This document shows, piece after piece, positions 36,523-44,446 of a DNA stretch of 64,000 nt. The notes under the pieces are model-generated. The model saw only the letters and a list, made by a program, of their open reading frames with translations. It made no database searches and had not been told where the DNA came from. Made by a program: the position numbers and the translations under genes. Location of the stretch: contig JAFDWZ010000020.1 in the NCBI GenBank assembly GCA_018268195.1, positions 33,594-97,593 on the forward strand, given 5' to 3'. This DNA is from Bacteroidota bacterium (GTDB lineage: Bacteria; Bacteroidota; Bacteroidia; AKYH767-A; OLB10). Position 1 is the first letter of the stretch. Every line of letters begins with the position of its first letter.

Positions 36523-36549
36523 AAAAAAAGCCGCATTACGGTGCGGCTT
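36523..36549 (-). terminator. Terminator of the phosphorelay operon
   Basis: An 8-bp stem AAGCCGCA (36528-36535) / TGCGGCTT (36542-36549), with a T run on the minus strand. It separates the regulator genes from the surface-protein genes. Confidence 0.8.
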
Positions 36550-36569
36550 CATAAAAAACATTTCAAAAT

Positions 36570-37739
36570 CTATAAATTAACAAACATCAAATCATCTACA
36601 TTTATTGAACCATTGTCGGCAAGTATAGCTGCGCGTTCCATAACAGCTTTCAGCTCTCTAATATTACCGGGCCATTCATATTCCAACATAAACTTGGCAG
36701 CTTCCTTCGAAAGGCTGGCTACAGGAGTTTTATTGGTCTGCGCATACTGTTCCAGAAAATGTTTAGCAAGTAATATCACATCATCACCTCTTTCTTTTAA
36801 TGGAGGCAGATGAATCAGGAAGCCCTGAATACGATAAAATAAATCTTCTCTGAAACGTCCTTCTTTCACTTCCAAAGCCAGGTTTCGGTTGGTAGCTGCC
36901 ACCATCCGGAAGTCAAGCTTTATGGTCTTATTGCTTCCGATACGTTGCACTTCCTTTTCCTGAAGCACTCGCAATAATTTTGCCTGAAGATTTAATGGCA
37001 TCTCGCCAATTTCATCCAGAAATATTGTTCCGTCATTAGCCTCTTCAAACTTTCCGATCCTGCGTTCACGGGCATCCGTAAAAGCGCCTTTTTCATGCCC
37101 GAAAAGTTCACTTTCTATAAGCTCCTCAGGGATGGCACTCATATTTACTGTAACAAAATTTTTTCTTGCACGTGGTGAATTATAGTGAAGTGCTTTGGCA
37201 ACAAGTTCCTTGCCTGTTCCGCTTTGCCCTGTCACCAGTACCATCATATTGCTTTTCTCAACTTTTTGTATCAGGCGCAACATTCTCAACACAGCATTGC
37301 TGTTGCCAAGTATGTTACTATACTTATGACGGTCAATAATCTGATCTTTGAGTAATTCATTCTCTCGTTTCAAAACTACATTCGCACTCAAATTGCTTAT
37401 AGAGTTTTCCAGATTGATAAATAAATTATCATTCTTAATCAAGTAGTCTTGCGCACCGCTTTTGTAAGCATCCACTACCACTTCAAGGCTTTCCTGCCCT
37501 GAAACCAGCACACACATGATAGACGAATTATAACTTTTAATTTTACGCATCAACCCTACCCCATTCATGCCGGGAAGATGGTAATCAATTGTTACAATGT
37601 CGGGATTGAGATGCAGATTGTTCAGACAATCTTCTGCTGACTCAAAATGCTGAATCTCATAATTCGAATTTTTTGATAATGTCTGACGCATGAGCGTTAC
37701 CATCATCGCATCATCTTCTACAATAAAAATCTTCGCCAT
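36570..37739 (-). CDS. NtrC-type sigma-54 response regulator lacking DNA-binding domain
   Basis: Protein of 389 residues. The receiver domain (1-120) has acidic residues 8-10 and phosphoacceptor Asp52 in TIDYHLPG. The AAA+ sigma-54 interaction domain follows: Walker A GQSGTGKE (about 170-177), the sigma-54 contact loop reads GAFTDA instead of GAFTGA, Walker B GTIFLDEIGE (about 237), R-finger region FREDLFYRI. The protein ends about 20 residues after WPGNIRELKAVMERAAIL, so the usual C-terminal Fis-type helix-turn-helix is absent. It is the last gene of the phosphorelay operon, 14 bases after the kinase. Confidence 0.9.
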   Translation of the reverse strand: MAKIFIVEDDAMMVTLMRQTLSKNSNYEIQHFESAEDCLNNLHLNPDIVTIDYHLPGMNGVGLMRKIKSYNSSIMCVLVSGQESLEVVVDAYKSGAQDYLIKNDNLFINLENSISNLSANVVLKRENELLKDQIIDRHKYSNILGNSNAVLRMLRLIQKVEKSNMMVLVTGQSGTGKELVAKALHYNSPRARKNFVTVNMSAIPEELIESELFGHEKGAFTDARERRIGKFEEANDGTIFLDEIGEMPLNLQAKLLRVLQEKEVQRIGSNKTIKLDFRMVAATNRNLALEVKEGRFREDLFYRIQGFLIHLPPLKERGDDVILLAKHFLEQYAQTNKTPVASLSKEAAKFMLEYEWPGNIRELKAVMERAAILADNGSINVDDLMFVNL

Positions 37740-37753
37740 AGTTATTTTTTTGT

Positions 37754-40105
37754 TTATGCTTCTTCTTGTTTTAACTCATTTTCGAGTTCGATACATGCCA
37801 CTGCACACTGATCAGAAACTTTCTTTATCAGAGCTGCCATGTCGTCCAGATTTTTCAAATCCTTTGCATTCGTTTCAATTACCATAACATCTTGGTACGT
37901 CTCTTTTAAACCTACATAATTCAAAGAAGGTTTCATTTTATGGGCTGCTTGTCGTACTTTTTCCCAGTCTTTATCTTGTAAACCATCCTCAAGGTCAGTT
38001 ACTGAGGTAGGAATATTGTTGACAAATAATTGCAGAAACTCTCTGATAAAGTCAGCATTCCCTCCTGACATTTCATTCAGGAATGAGAGATTAGTAAGCT
38101 TAACCATCTCTGTCTGTTTTTCTTCTATTACAATCGGTTCAGCTTTTCCTTCCTTACTTTCACCGGCATGAGCCTTACCTGACAATTCAATAATTTTATT
38201 TTTCACTTCTATCGGATCAAAAGGCTTAGAAACATAATCATTCATGCCATTGGCAAGACATTTTTCCTTCTCGCTCAGTGATGCATGTGCAGTCATAGCC
38301 AGAATGGGTATGTTTTGTTTTTTACCTTCCAGAGTGGTCCTTATTCTTTCAGTTGCTGCATACCCATTCAACTCGGGCATCTCTATATCCATCAGCACCA
38401 CATCAAAGTCTGCAGCCTTAATTTTTTCTATCGCCTCAAGACCATTACATGCTTCGTCATGATCAAATCCCCAGTCTTTGATATGCTTATTAATAATTAA
38501 ACGGTTAATTTCATTGTCTTCAACTACCAACAGGTTTATCTTTCCTGCAAAATCAATATGTTTTTCGGCAACTCCTTTTGCTTCCGTTTCTACTTCACCG
38601 GCTGCCGGTAGTGCAAATGGCATTTCAAAAATAAATGTAGTTCCCTTCTGAAGTACACTCTTGACTTGAATCTTACCATCCTGTAATTCAACAATTCGCT
38701 TAGCAATACTTAATCCAAGACCTGTTCCACCATATTTTCGAGTGATATCACTCCCTGCCTGCGAAAAAGAATCGAAAATGGTTGATAGCTTATCTTCGGC
38801 AATGCCGATACCGGTATCAGAAACCTGAAACTCAATGTTTGCAACACCATCAGCGGACGTAACAAGTTTTACATGCAAAGTAACTGCGCCTTTATGAGTG
38901 AACTTCACTGCATTACCCATGAGGTTATTTATCACCTGGCTAAGCCTAACAGGGTCGCCCTTTATCAGCTCGGGCAGTTTTGTATCATAATCTAATTTAA
39001 TTTTTACTTCCTTGTCGGTAACACGTGCTTTAAATAACTCATTGATGGTATTCACCAATTCCTTTAAGTTAAAACAAACCACTTCAAATGTCATTTTCTC
39101 TGCTTCAATTTTTGAGAAGTCGAGAATATCATTAATAATTACGAGTAGATTATCAGCCGATTTTTTTATGGCATTCAAATAATGAGTTTGTTCCTTATCA
39201 AGATGTGATTGCTGAAGAATATTGGTAATTCCGAGAATACCATGAATAGGTGTTCGAATTTCATGACTCATATTGGCAAGAAACTGCTCTTTCATTTTCT
39301 GAGTCTCACTTGAAATGATTACTTGTTGCCTCAGCTCATCTTCCTGCTCTTTATGTCCGGTAATGTCTGTTGCTATTCCCATAACACCCGAAAGCATTCC
39401 ATCATGATTGAATGAAGGAATGTAATGAACTTCAAAAAAACGACCCTCAAACTGAATATTTTCTTTCAACTCCTGCCCAAGTAATGCATTTTTTACATCT
39501 TTAAGTTTAACAGGGAGTTTACTCCAAACTTCAAAAACAGATTTTCCAAGCACATCATCTTCACAAAGGTTTAGCGTATTCATGGCTTGGCCTTTGAATA
39601 GCGTGAAAATGCCTGATTGATTTATACTAAACAATATAAGCTGCGATTTCGAAACAACTGCATTAAGTGTTCGTTCCGTCTGTAACAACACACTTTCCAT
39701 ACTGCTTTGCGATGATTTTGATGCCTTATTTCTTAATGCATCTTTTAATGCGCAGGCTATATTTTCCGGTGAAAGTGTGGCTTTCGATAAATAATCTACT
39801 GCACCGGCCTTCATTATTTCTACTACTATTTTTTCATCACCCAGTGCAGATATTACAATGACAGGTGCCTGACCTCCACGTTGAGCAAACTCCAGAATAA
39901 AATCATAACCTGTAAGACCTGTAAGATAATAGTCAATTATAAGCGCATCATATTCCTTACTCAGTGCTGCGTCCATTCCTTGTTCATACGTTTCAGCAAT
40001 GGTTAAATCAGCATTAAATCCTGATGACTTTATTGCTCGTTTAATCGCAATTCTGTCAACAGCGTCATCATCAATCACCAATATATTTATTTTCTTTTCT
40101 GACAT
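37754..40105 (-). CDS. Cytoplasmic hybrid sensor histidine kinase (REC-PAS-HisKA-HATPase-REC-HPt)
   Basis: Multidomain phosphorelay protein of 783 residues without membrane helices. Domains in order: receiver (about 6-125, Asp58 in LIIDYYLTG), PAS (about 150-260), HisKA with phosphoacceptor His281 in ANMSHEIRTPIHGI, HATPase (N box near NNLMGNAVKF, then DTGIGI and GGTGLGLSI), second receiver (about 520-640, Asp near 572 in VLMDIEMPELNG) and HPt with His722 in AAHKMKPSLNYVG. The N-terminal receiver suggests it also takes phosphate from, or is modulated by, another kinase. It is between a single-domain regulator and the sigma-54 activator. Confidence 0.92.
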   Translation of the reverse strand: MSEKKINILVIDDDAVDRIAIKRAIKSSGFNADLTIAETYEQGMDAALSKEYDALIIDYYLTGLTGYDFILEFAQRGGQAPVIVISALGDEKIVVEIMKAGAVDYLSKATLSPENIACALKDALRNKASKSSQSSMESVLLQTERTLNAVVSKSQLILFSINQSGIFTLFKGQAMNTLNLCEDDVLGKSVFEVWSKLPVKLKDVKNALLGQELKENIQFEGRFFEVHYIPSFNHDGMLSGVMGIATDITGHKEQEDELRQQVIISSETQKMKEQFLANMSHEIRTPIHGILGITNILQQSHLDKEQTHYLNAIKKSADNLLVIINDILDFSKIEAEKMTFEVVCFNLKELVNTINELFKARVTDKEVKIKLDYDTKLPELIKGDPVRLSQVINNLMGNAVKFTHKGAVTLHVKLVTSADGVANIEFQVSDTGIGIAEDKLSTIFDSFSQAGSDITRKYGGTGLGLSIAKRIVELQDGKIQVKSVLQKGTTFIFEMPFALPAAGEVETEAKGVAEKHIDFAGKINLLVVEDNEINRLIINKHIKDWGFDHDEACNGLEAIEKIKAADFDVVLMDIEMPELNGYAATERIRTTLEGKKQNIPILAMTAHASLSEKEKCLANGMNDYVSKPFDPIEVKNKIIELSGKAHAGESKEGKAEPIVIEEKQTEMVKLTNLSFLNEMSGGNADFIREFLQLFVNNIPTSVTDLEDGLQDKDWEKVRQAAHKMKPSLNYVGLKETYQDVMVIETNAKDLKNLDDMAALIKKVSDQCAVACIELENELKQEEA

Positions 40106-40115
40106 TATTATTTAA

Positions 40116-40556
40116 TTAATCAGGTAAAACAGATAGATTCCAATATAAATTAAGTACGCCAACAGCCTCCACCAACTTATCAAACGAAACAGGTTTAATG
40201 ATATACCCTGCTACATTCTTCTTATACGCTTCCAATCGGTCATGATCATCTTTAGATGTTGTCAGCATAAAAACACTAATGGTCTGCAACTCCTCATCCT
40301 GGCGAATAGCGCTCAGCAATTCAAGGCCATTCATCCTTGGCATGTTAATATCGAGCAAGATAATTTTGGGCATGGTATCATACTTCGGTTTTCCATTCAG
40401 CCCTTTCAAATGCTCATAAGCCTCTTCGCCATCACGAGCAATCAGCAGTGGGTTGGCAATCTTGTTTTTTGCAAATGCACGTTGCACAACCATACGATCA
40501 ATGTCATCATCTTCAACAAGAAGAATACTGGGTAACACGTCATTCATCATACTCAT
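40116..40556 (-). CDS. Single-domain response regulator (Rcp1-like)
   Basis: Receiver-only protein of 146 residues. Acidic pocket residues are 15-18 (VEDDDID), the phosphoacceptor is Asp69 in ILLDINMPRMNG, with conserved Thr in MLTTS and Lys in IIKPVSF. The long insert before the phosphorylation site is typical of the Rcp1 group. It heads the phosphorelay operon. ATGs at codons 1, 3 and 4 are all possible starts. Confidence 0.9.
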   Translation of the reverse strand: MSMMNDVLPSILLVEDDDIDRMVVQRAFAKNKIANPLLIARDGEEAYEHLKGLNGKPKYDTMPKIILLDINMPRMNGLELLSAIRQDEELQTISVFMLTTSKDDHDRLEAYKKNVAGYIIKPVSFDKLVEAVGVLNLYWNLSVLPD

Positions 40557-40813
40557 ACTGAATTTTAAATAAGTCTTATACTTTGATACAGATGAATGGT
40601 TACCCGCATTGACTAATGCTGATTCAGTGACATTGTAAGAATTTTTAATTTTCGTTAAAAAAAGAGTGAACTTTTACCGCTCGATAATGAAAACCGAAAG
40701 GCTCACATAAATAAATGTCGTCTTATGCAACAAAGCACAATTCGGCTGTGAATGAGCTTATAAGTTCAATGATGGGTTTTAAAATTTTCATGATGTTGAT
40801 TTGATAATAAAAA

Positions 40814-40843
40814 AAGCCGCTGCGAACTTCTCCGCAGCGGCTT
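40814..40843 (-). terminator. Terminator of the decayed T9SS gene
   Basis: A perfect 11-bp stem AAGCCGCTGCG (40814-40824) / CGCAGCGGCTT (40833-40843), followed on the minus strand by seven Ts. It sits 24 bases after the stop of the T9SS remnant and serves no intact gene. Confidence 0.8.
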
Positions 40844-40866
40844 ACATCCCCGTTTTATCTTAAATA

Positions 40867-40986
40867 TTAATTCTGTATTTCAGTTTTCTTATTAACCGGA
40901 GTTTTGTCAGAAATGAGCCTGCGCATATAAATACCATTGGGCGTTTTTGACAAATCAACAACTATCCCTGAAGTATTTGTAGCTTT
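40867..40986 (-). pseudogene. Remnant of a T9SS type A sorting domain
   Basis: A 39-codon open piece on the minus strand reads like the end of a T9SS tail: GIVVDLSKTPNGIYMRRLIS followed by DKTPVNKKTEIQN and stop. The pattern VDLS..P.GIY..RLIS is what the last two strands of these tails look like. An in-frame TAA lies just upstream (40987-40989) and no signal peptide or start is present; the adjoining sequence does not continue the domain in another frame over more than a few codons. It therefore looks like the last part of a lost secreted-protein gene. A live terminator still follows it. Confidence 0.6.
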
Positions 40987-41027
40987 TTACTCGTAAACCA
41001 ACGTGAGTGCAACCACGTTTTTCTAAT

Positions 41028-41058
41028 AAAAAAAGCGAACTGAACAGTTCGCTTTTTT
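41028..41058 (-). terminator. Terminator of efp
   Basis: Near-perfect palindrome AAAAAAGCGAACTG (41029-41042) / CAGTTCGCTTTTTT (41045-41058), with T run on the minus strand, 18 bases after the efp stop. Confidence 0.85.
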
Positions 41059-41075
41059 GTGCTTTATAAATGAAG

Positions 41076-41636
41076 TTATTTCACTCTTTCCACATAGGTT
41101 CCCGTGCGGGTATCAATTTTTATTTTCTCACCTTCGTTTACAAATAATGGAACCTGAACTACAGCTCCTGTTTCAAGAGTTGCCGCTTTTAACGTGTTAG
41201 TAGCTGTATCGCCTTTTACGCCAGGTTCGCTGTATGTAATAACTAACTCCACAAACGTTGGCGGTTCTGCAAGAATTGGGTTATCGCCTTCGAAAGCTAT
41301 CTTCAGCATCATTTCCTCTTTCAGATATTTTGCGCCATCTCCAATCATCACTTCAGGAATATAATGTTGTTCAAATGTTTCACCATCCATCACCACCAAA
41401 TTTTCGCCATCCTTATAAAGGTATTGCATTATTTTATATTCCACTCTTGCTACTTCAACAGACTCTCCTGCTCTGAAACGGTTTTCTGCAAGTTTTCCGT
41501 TTTTCAAATTGCGAAGTTTTGCCTGATAAAAAGCACGCAAGTTACCCGGAGTACGATGTTGGTATTCTACTACCTGATAAAGTTCACCATTGAAACGTAT
41601 CACTGAGCCTATGCTTATATCTCCTGTATCTGCCAT
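41076..41636 (-). CDS. efp: Elongation factor P
   Basis: Translation factor that relieves ribosome stalling at polyproline. KOW-like N-terminal domain with VIRFNGELYQVVEYQHRTPG and two OB domains; the loop at HRTPGNLRAF has an Arg or an Asn in the position that carries a modified Lys in E. coli, so the residue that would be modified is not obvious. Length 186 is normal. It has no promoter box of the TAnnTTTG type in the short gap to rplI. Confidence 0.94.
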   Translation of the reverse strand: MADTGDISIGSVIRFNGELYQVVEYQHRTPGNLRAFYQAKLRNLKNGKLAENRFRAGESVEVARVEYKIMQYLYKDGENLVVMDGETFEQHYIPEVMIGDGAKYLKEEMMLKIAFEGDNPILAEPPTFVELVITYSEPGVKGDTATNTLKAATLETGAVVQVPLFVNEGEKIKIDTRTGTYVERVK

Positions 41637-41667
41637 TTTCTGATTGTTTTATATTGTTAATTAAACA

Positions 41668-41703
41668 AAAACAGGCAACGAAATTTTAACCGATGCCTGT
41701 TTT
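41668..41703 (-). terminator. Terminator of the rpsF-rpsR-rplI operon
   Basis: A 10-bp stem AAAACAGGCA (41668-41677) / TGCCTGTTTT (41694-41703) with a 16-base loop and a T-rich tail on the minus strand, after rplI. Confidence 0.7.
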
Positions 41704-41724
41704 GATTATTATAATTTACTGTTG

Positions 41725-42174
41725 TTATGCATTTTCAACAACATCGAAGTTTACCTTCGCTTTAATATCGCGGTGCAATGCCACTTCTGCAGTGTAAGTA
41801 CCGGTTTTGCGGATATGTTCTTCAGGCATTGAGATTTGCTTTTTGTCAATGGCATAACCCATTTTCTTCAAAGTATCTGCAATGTTTTGTGAAGTTACCG
41901 AACCATACAACTTACCGTTTTCGCCAACTTTGGCATTGATAGTAAGTGTAACACCTGAAATAGCATCAGCAAGTTTTTCAGCATCACCTTTGATTTTAGC
42001 CATTTTATGTGCACGCTGTTTCATTGTTTCAGCATGTACTTTCATATTGGCTTCGCTGGCAATTACTGCATAACCGCGTGGTATCAGATAATTTAATCCG
42101 TATCCGTTTTTCACTTTTACGACCTCATCGGCATAACCGAGGTTCTTAATGTCTTGTTTTAAAATCACTTCCAT
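41725..42174 (-). CDS. rplI: Ribosomal protein L9
   Basis: 50S subunit protein of 149 residues: N-terminal MEVILKQDIKNLGYADEVV with the GYGLNYLIPRGYA signature, a long connecting helix and the C-terminal domain with GKLYGSVTSQNIAD. It is third in the rpsF-rpsR-rplI operon. Confidence 0.97.
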   Translation of the reverse strand: MEVILKQDIKNLGYADEVVKVKNGYGLNYLIPRGYAVIASEANMKVHAETMKQRAHKMAKIKGDAEKLADAISGVTLTINAKVGENGKLYGSVTSQNIADTLKKMGYAIDKKQISMPEEHIRKTGTYTAEVALHRDIKAKVNFDVVENA

Positions 42175-42190
42175 ATTAATTCCCTCCTTG

Positions 42191-42460
42191 TTATTTTAAC
42201 AAATCACCTACATAAGGCATTAAAGCAAGATGACGTGCACGTTTAACGGCCTGACCAACTTTGCGCTGATATTTTAAAGAAGTACCTGTGATTCTGCGTG
42301 GCAATAATTTACCTTGCTCATTCACAAACTTCAGTAAGAAACCTGCATCTTTATAATCAATATACTTGATACCAAGTTTCTTGAAACGGCAGTATTTTTT
42401 CTTTGCTGTTTCTACCGCTACAGGGTTTAAATACCTGATTTCTCCTTGTTTTGAACTCAT
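42191..42460 (-). CDS. rpsR: Ribosomal protein S18
   Basis: 30S subunit protein of 89 residues, with the S18 signature [20 protein letters not shown] and RHLALMPY. It partners S6 in the platform of the subunit. Confidence 0.97.
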   Translation of the reverse strand: MSSKQGEIRYLNPVAVETAKKKYCRFKKLGIKYIDYKDAGFLLKFVNEQGKLLPRRITGTSLKYQRKVGQAVKRARHLALMPYVGDLLK

Positions 42461-42475
42461 ATTATTTTCCTCCTT

Positions 42476-42844
42476 TTATTTAGCAGCTTCTGTTTCAGAT
42501 TCTTTCTTCTTCAACTCCGCATTCTTTCTTTTCTTTTCATTGTAAGCAACAGCGTGCTTATCGAGTGCAACAGTTAAGAATCGCATTACACGCTCATCGC
42601 GCTTGTATTCGATTTCCAACTTATTGATGAGTTCTCCGCTTGACTTAAACTCGATCAGATAATAGAAGCCCGTATTCTTCTTCTGTATTGAGTAGGCAAG
42701 CTTGCGTAATCCCCAATTGTTTTCGTGAACAATCTTGGCACCGTTATCGGTGAGGATTTTCCTGAATTTGTCAACCGCTTCATTCATTTGCTCATTGCTG
42801 AGTACGGGTGTTAAAATGAATACGGTTTCGTACTGATTTGACAT
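42476..42844 (-). CDS. rpsF: Ribosomal protein S6
   Basis: 30S subunit protein of 122 residues starting [15 protein letters not shown], with [20 protein letters not shown] and a Lys/Glu-rich C-terminal tail. It is first in the operon; there is no ssb gene between S6 and S18, the usual Bacteroidota order. Confidence 0.97.
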   Translation of the reverse strand: MSNQYETVFILTPVLSNEQMNEAVDKFRKILTDNGAKIVHENNWGLRKLAYSIQKKNTGFYYLIEFKSSGELINKLEIEYKRDERVMRFLTVALDKHAVAYNEKKRKNAELKKKESETEAAK

Positions 42845-42891
42845 TTGTTTATATATTATTTCAGTTTAATAGCCTATTTTTAAACGGACGG

Positions 42892-42899
42892 CAAAGATA
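42892..42899 (-). promoter_or_regulatory. -7 promoter box of the rpsF operon
   Basis: On the minus strand TATCTTTG matches TAnnTTTG, 48 bases before the rpsF ATG; a CAA (TTG on the minus strand) lies 23 bases upstream, slightly too far for a good -33. Confidence 0.55.
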
Positions 42900-43233
42900 G
42901 AAACTTATCCTTTTCATTAAAACAATTCTGCCATTTTTTATTCAACTTAATTTCGAAAGGCGGTTGAGATATTTTTCTTTAGAAATCCTATTCATTTATT
43001 TGTTACTCAAACTTTAGGCATCATGCTGATTATGTGCATTTTGCATGCATTACACTCTAGTCTTACACTAATCTATTGTAATAGCTTGATGGAAATGCAG
43101 GAATGCTTATTTCAACTTAACAAAATCGCCATATTCTGTCATTTGAGGTTGTATTCACCTCTTCCTATCGCCATTTTTAAATGGGATAATGATGATTTTT
43201 TGGCTTTACCCTGTATTTTCGCGACCTCAAATT
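42900..43233. other. Non-coding gap between rpsF and trmB
   Basis: About 330 bases with low-complexity AT-rich sequence. A 74-codon frame (43023-43247) overlaps the trmB start and looks like chance: no signal, Cys/His/Leu-rich composition. A near-match -7 box, TATTTTCG at 43214-43221, precedes trmB by 12 bases. Nothing else is recognised. Confidence 0.5.
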
Positions 43234-43947
43234 ATGGGAAAAGATAAACTCAGACGCTTTGCCGAAATGACAACCTTCCAAAGGGTCTTTCAGCCACAGG
43301 TAAATTACCACTCACCCGATCATGAGTTGAAAGGAAATTGGAATGAGAAAGTATTTCTTAATCATCATCCCATAGTTTTGGAAATTGGTTGTGGCAAAGG
43401 AGAATATACGGTGGGCCTTGCCCAACGATATCCTGAAAAAAATTTTATTGGCATAGATATTAAAGGCGCTCGTATATGGCGGGGCGCCAAAACCATCAAT
43501 GACGAACAGATTTGCAATGCTGCCTTTTTACGCATCCGAATGGAAACCATTCAAAAGTTTTTCAACCTCAATGAAGTGAGTGAAATTTGGATTACGTTTC
43601 CTGATCCTCAACCGCGTGAGGCAAAAGAAAACAAACGATTAAGCTCCTTGCTTTTCTTAAAGCGATATGCCACCTTCTTAAAGCCTGATGGAATTATTCA
43701 CTTGAAAACCGATAATTTTCAATTGTGGGAATATACCTGTAATTTGGCAAAGAACATCCATGCCAAGGTGATTGCAGCTACAAATGATTTATATAGCAGC
43801 ACCGAGATTCCTATCAATCTTGATATCAAAACTGCGTATGAAAGAAAATATCTTTCAGAAGGCAAACCTATTTGTTATTTGGCATTTCGTCTGCCTGATG
43901 ATTTCACTTCTGTTCAATCAACTGAAGAGCCTCATCAACTTCCCTGA
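43234..43947 (+). CDS. trmB: tRNA (guanine-N7)-methyltransferase
   Basis: Methylates G46 in the variable loop of tRNAs. The SAM motif is VLEIGCGKGEYTVGLAQ, followed by NFIGIDIKGARIW and the TrmB mark WITFPDPQP. The frame is open to 43189, but ATG 43234 gives the family-typical start GKDKLRRFAEM and 237 residues. Its last 44 bases overlap the convergent kinase gene. Confidence 0.93.
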   Translation: MGKDKLRRFAEMTTFQRVFQPQVNYHSPDHELKGNWNEKVFLNHHPIVLEIGCGKGEYTVGLAQRYPEKNFIGIDIKGARIWRGAKTINDEQICNAAFLRIRMETIQKFFNLNEVSEIWITFPDPQPREAKENKRLSSLLFLKRYATFLKPDGIIHLKTDNFQLWEYTCNLAKNIHAKVIAATNDLYSSTEIPINLDIKTAYERKYLSEGKPICYLAFRLPDDFTSVQSTEEPHQLP

Positions 43948-44446
43948 TTGCATTTGCCAAACGCCTTTTGCCAAGTCCTGATATAATCCGATACGGAATT
44001 CCAAAAGATTTCAGTTCTCTCTCGTAAATATCAAAAAGTTCTTTTCGTTTGTCAGGATGCTCTCTCATTGGGTCATATTCCCAGGGCATATCTATATCAG
44101 TAAGTAAATGCAGAAAATAACCCTGCTTTCTTAACGTATCAATAATCCAAGGTTCGGTTTTTCCAAACTTAAAATCACTCCACACCTTGATAACTACCAG
44201 ATTGGTATCACAGATCAGTAAATGGTTTGCATTTTGCGCAACATCCTTCTCGTCTTTTAACTGCTGCAAAGCAATTTTTCCTAAATCATCATATTCATAT
44301 TTGCGGCTTAGTTTTTCAAGATATGCTCTTGCTGCCTCGGGCACCCATTCTGTTTTGTAATGCTCGGCCAATTGTTTACTCAGTTCGGTTTTGCCTGTTG
44401 ACTCAGGACCTATTATAGCAATTTTAATTATTTTCCTCATGGGCAA
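43904..44446 (-). CDS. NadR-like P-loop kinase, vitamin salvage
   Basis: Small P-loop protein of 180 residues, like the ribosylnicotinamide kinase domain of NadR. Walker A is IIGPESTGKTELSKQL (about 11-26); LICDTNLVVIKVWSDF and the LID region MPWEYDPMREHP follow. It directly follows a PnuC-type transporter, and its start overlaps the PnuC stop (17-23 bases depending on ATG), so translational coupling is likely. In this position the kinase would trap the imported vitamin by phosphorylation. Nicotinamide riboside is the NadR precedent; thiamine is the alternative. The adenylyltransferase domain of NadR is absent. Confidence 0.85.
   Translation of the reverse strand: MPMRKIIKIAIIGPESTGKTELSKQLAEHYKTEWVPEAARAYLEKLSRKYEYDDLGKIALQQLKDEKDVAQNANHLLICDTNLVVIKVWSDFKFGKTEPWIIDTLRKQGYFLHLLTDIDMPWEYDPMREHPDKRKELFDIYERELKSFGIPYRIISGLGKRRLANAIREVDEALQLIEQK

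Larger units (their letters stand above)
40557..41075. other. 519-base gap with a T9SS remnant and two terminators
   Basis: No complete gene. It holds, left to right, an AT-rich leader of the phosphorelay operon, a hairpin (40814-40843), a decayed T9SS tail (40867-40986), and the efp terminator (41028-41058). A 22-codon frame starting MKILKPIIE on the minus strand around 40790 is probably chance. Confidence 0.7.

Noticed and set aside
40725..40793. 22-codon frame MKILKPIIELISSFTAELC-VA on the minus strand
   Set aside because: Too short and located just after a terminator; no sign of a leader-peptide function.
43023..43247. 74-codon frame before trmB
   Set aside because: Overlaps the trmB start in another frame, with random-looking composition.
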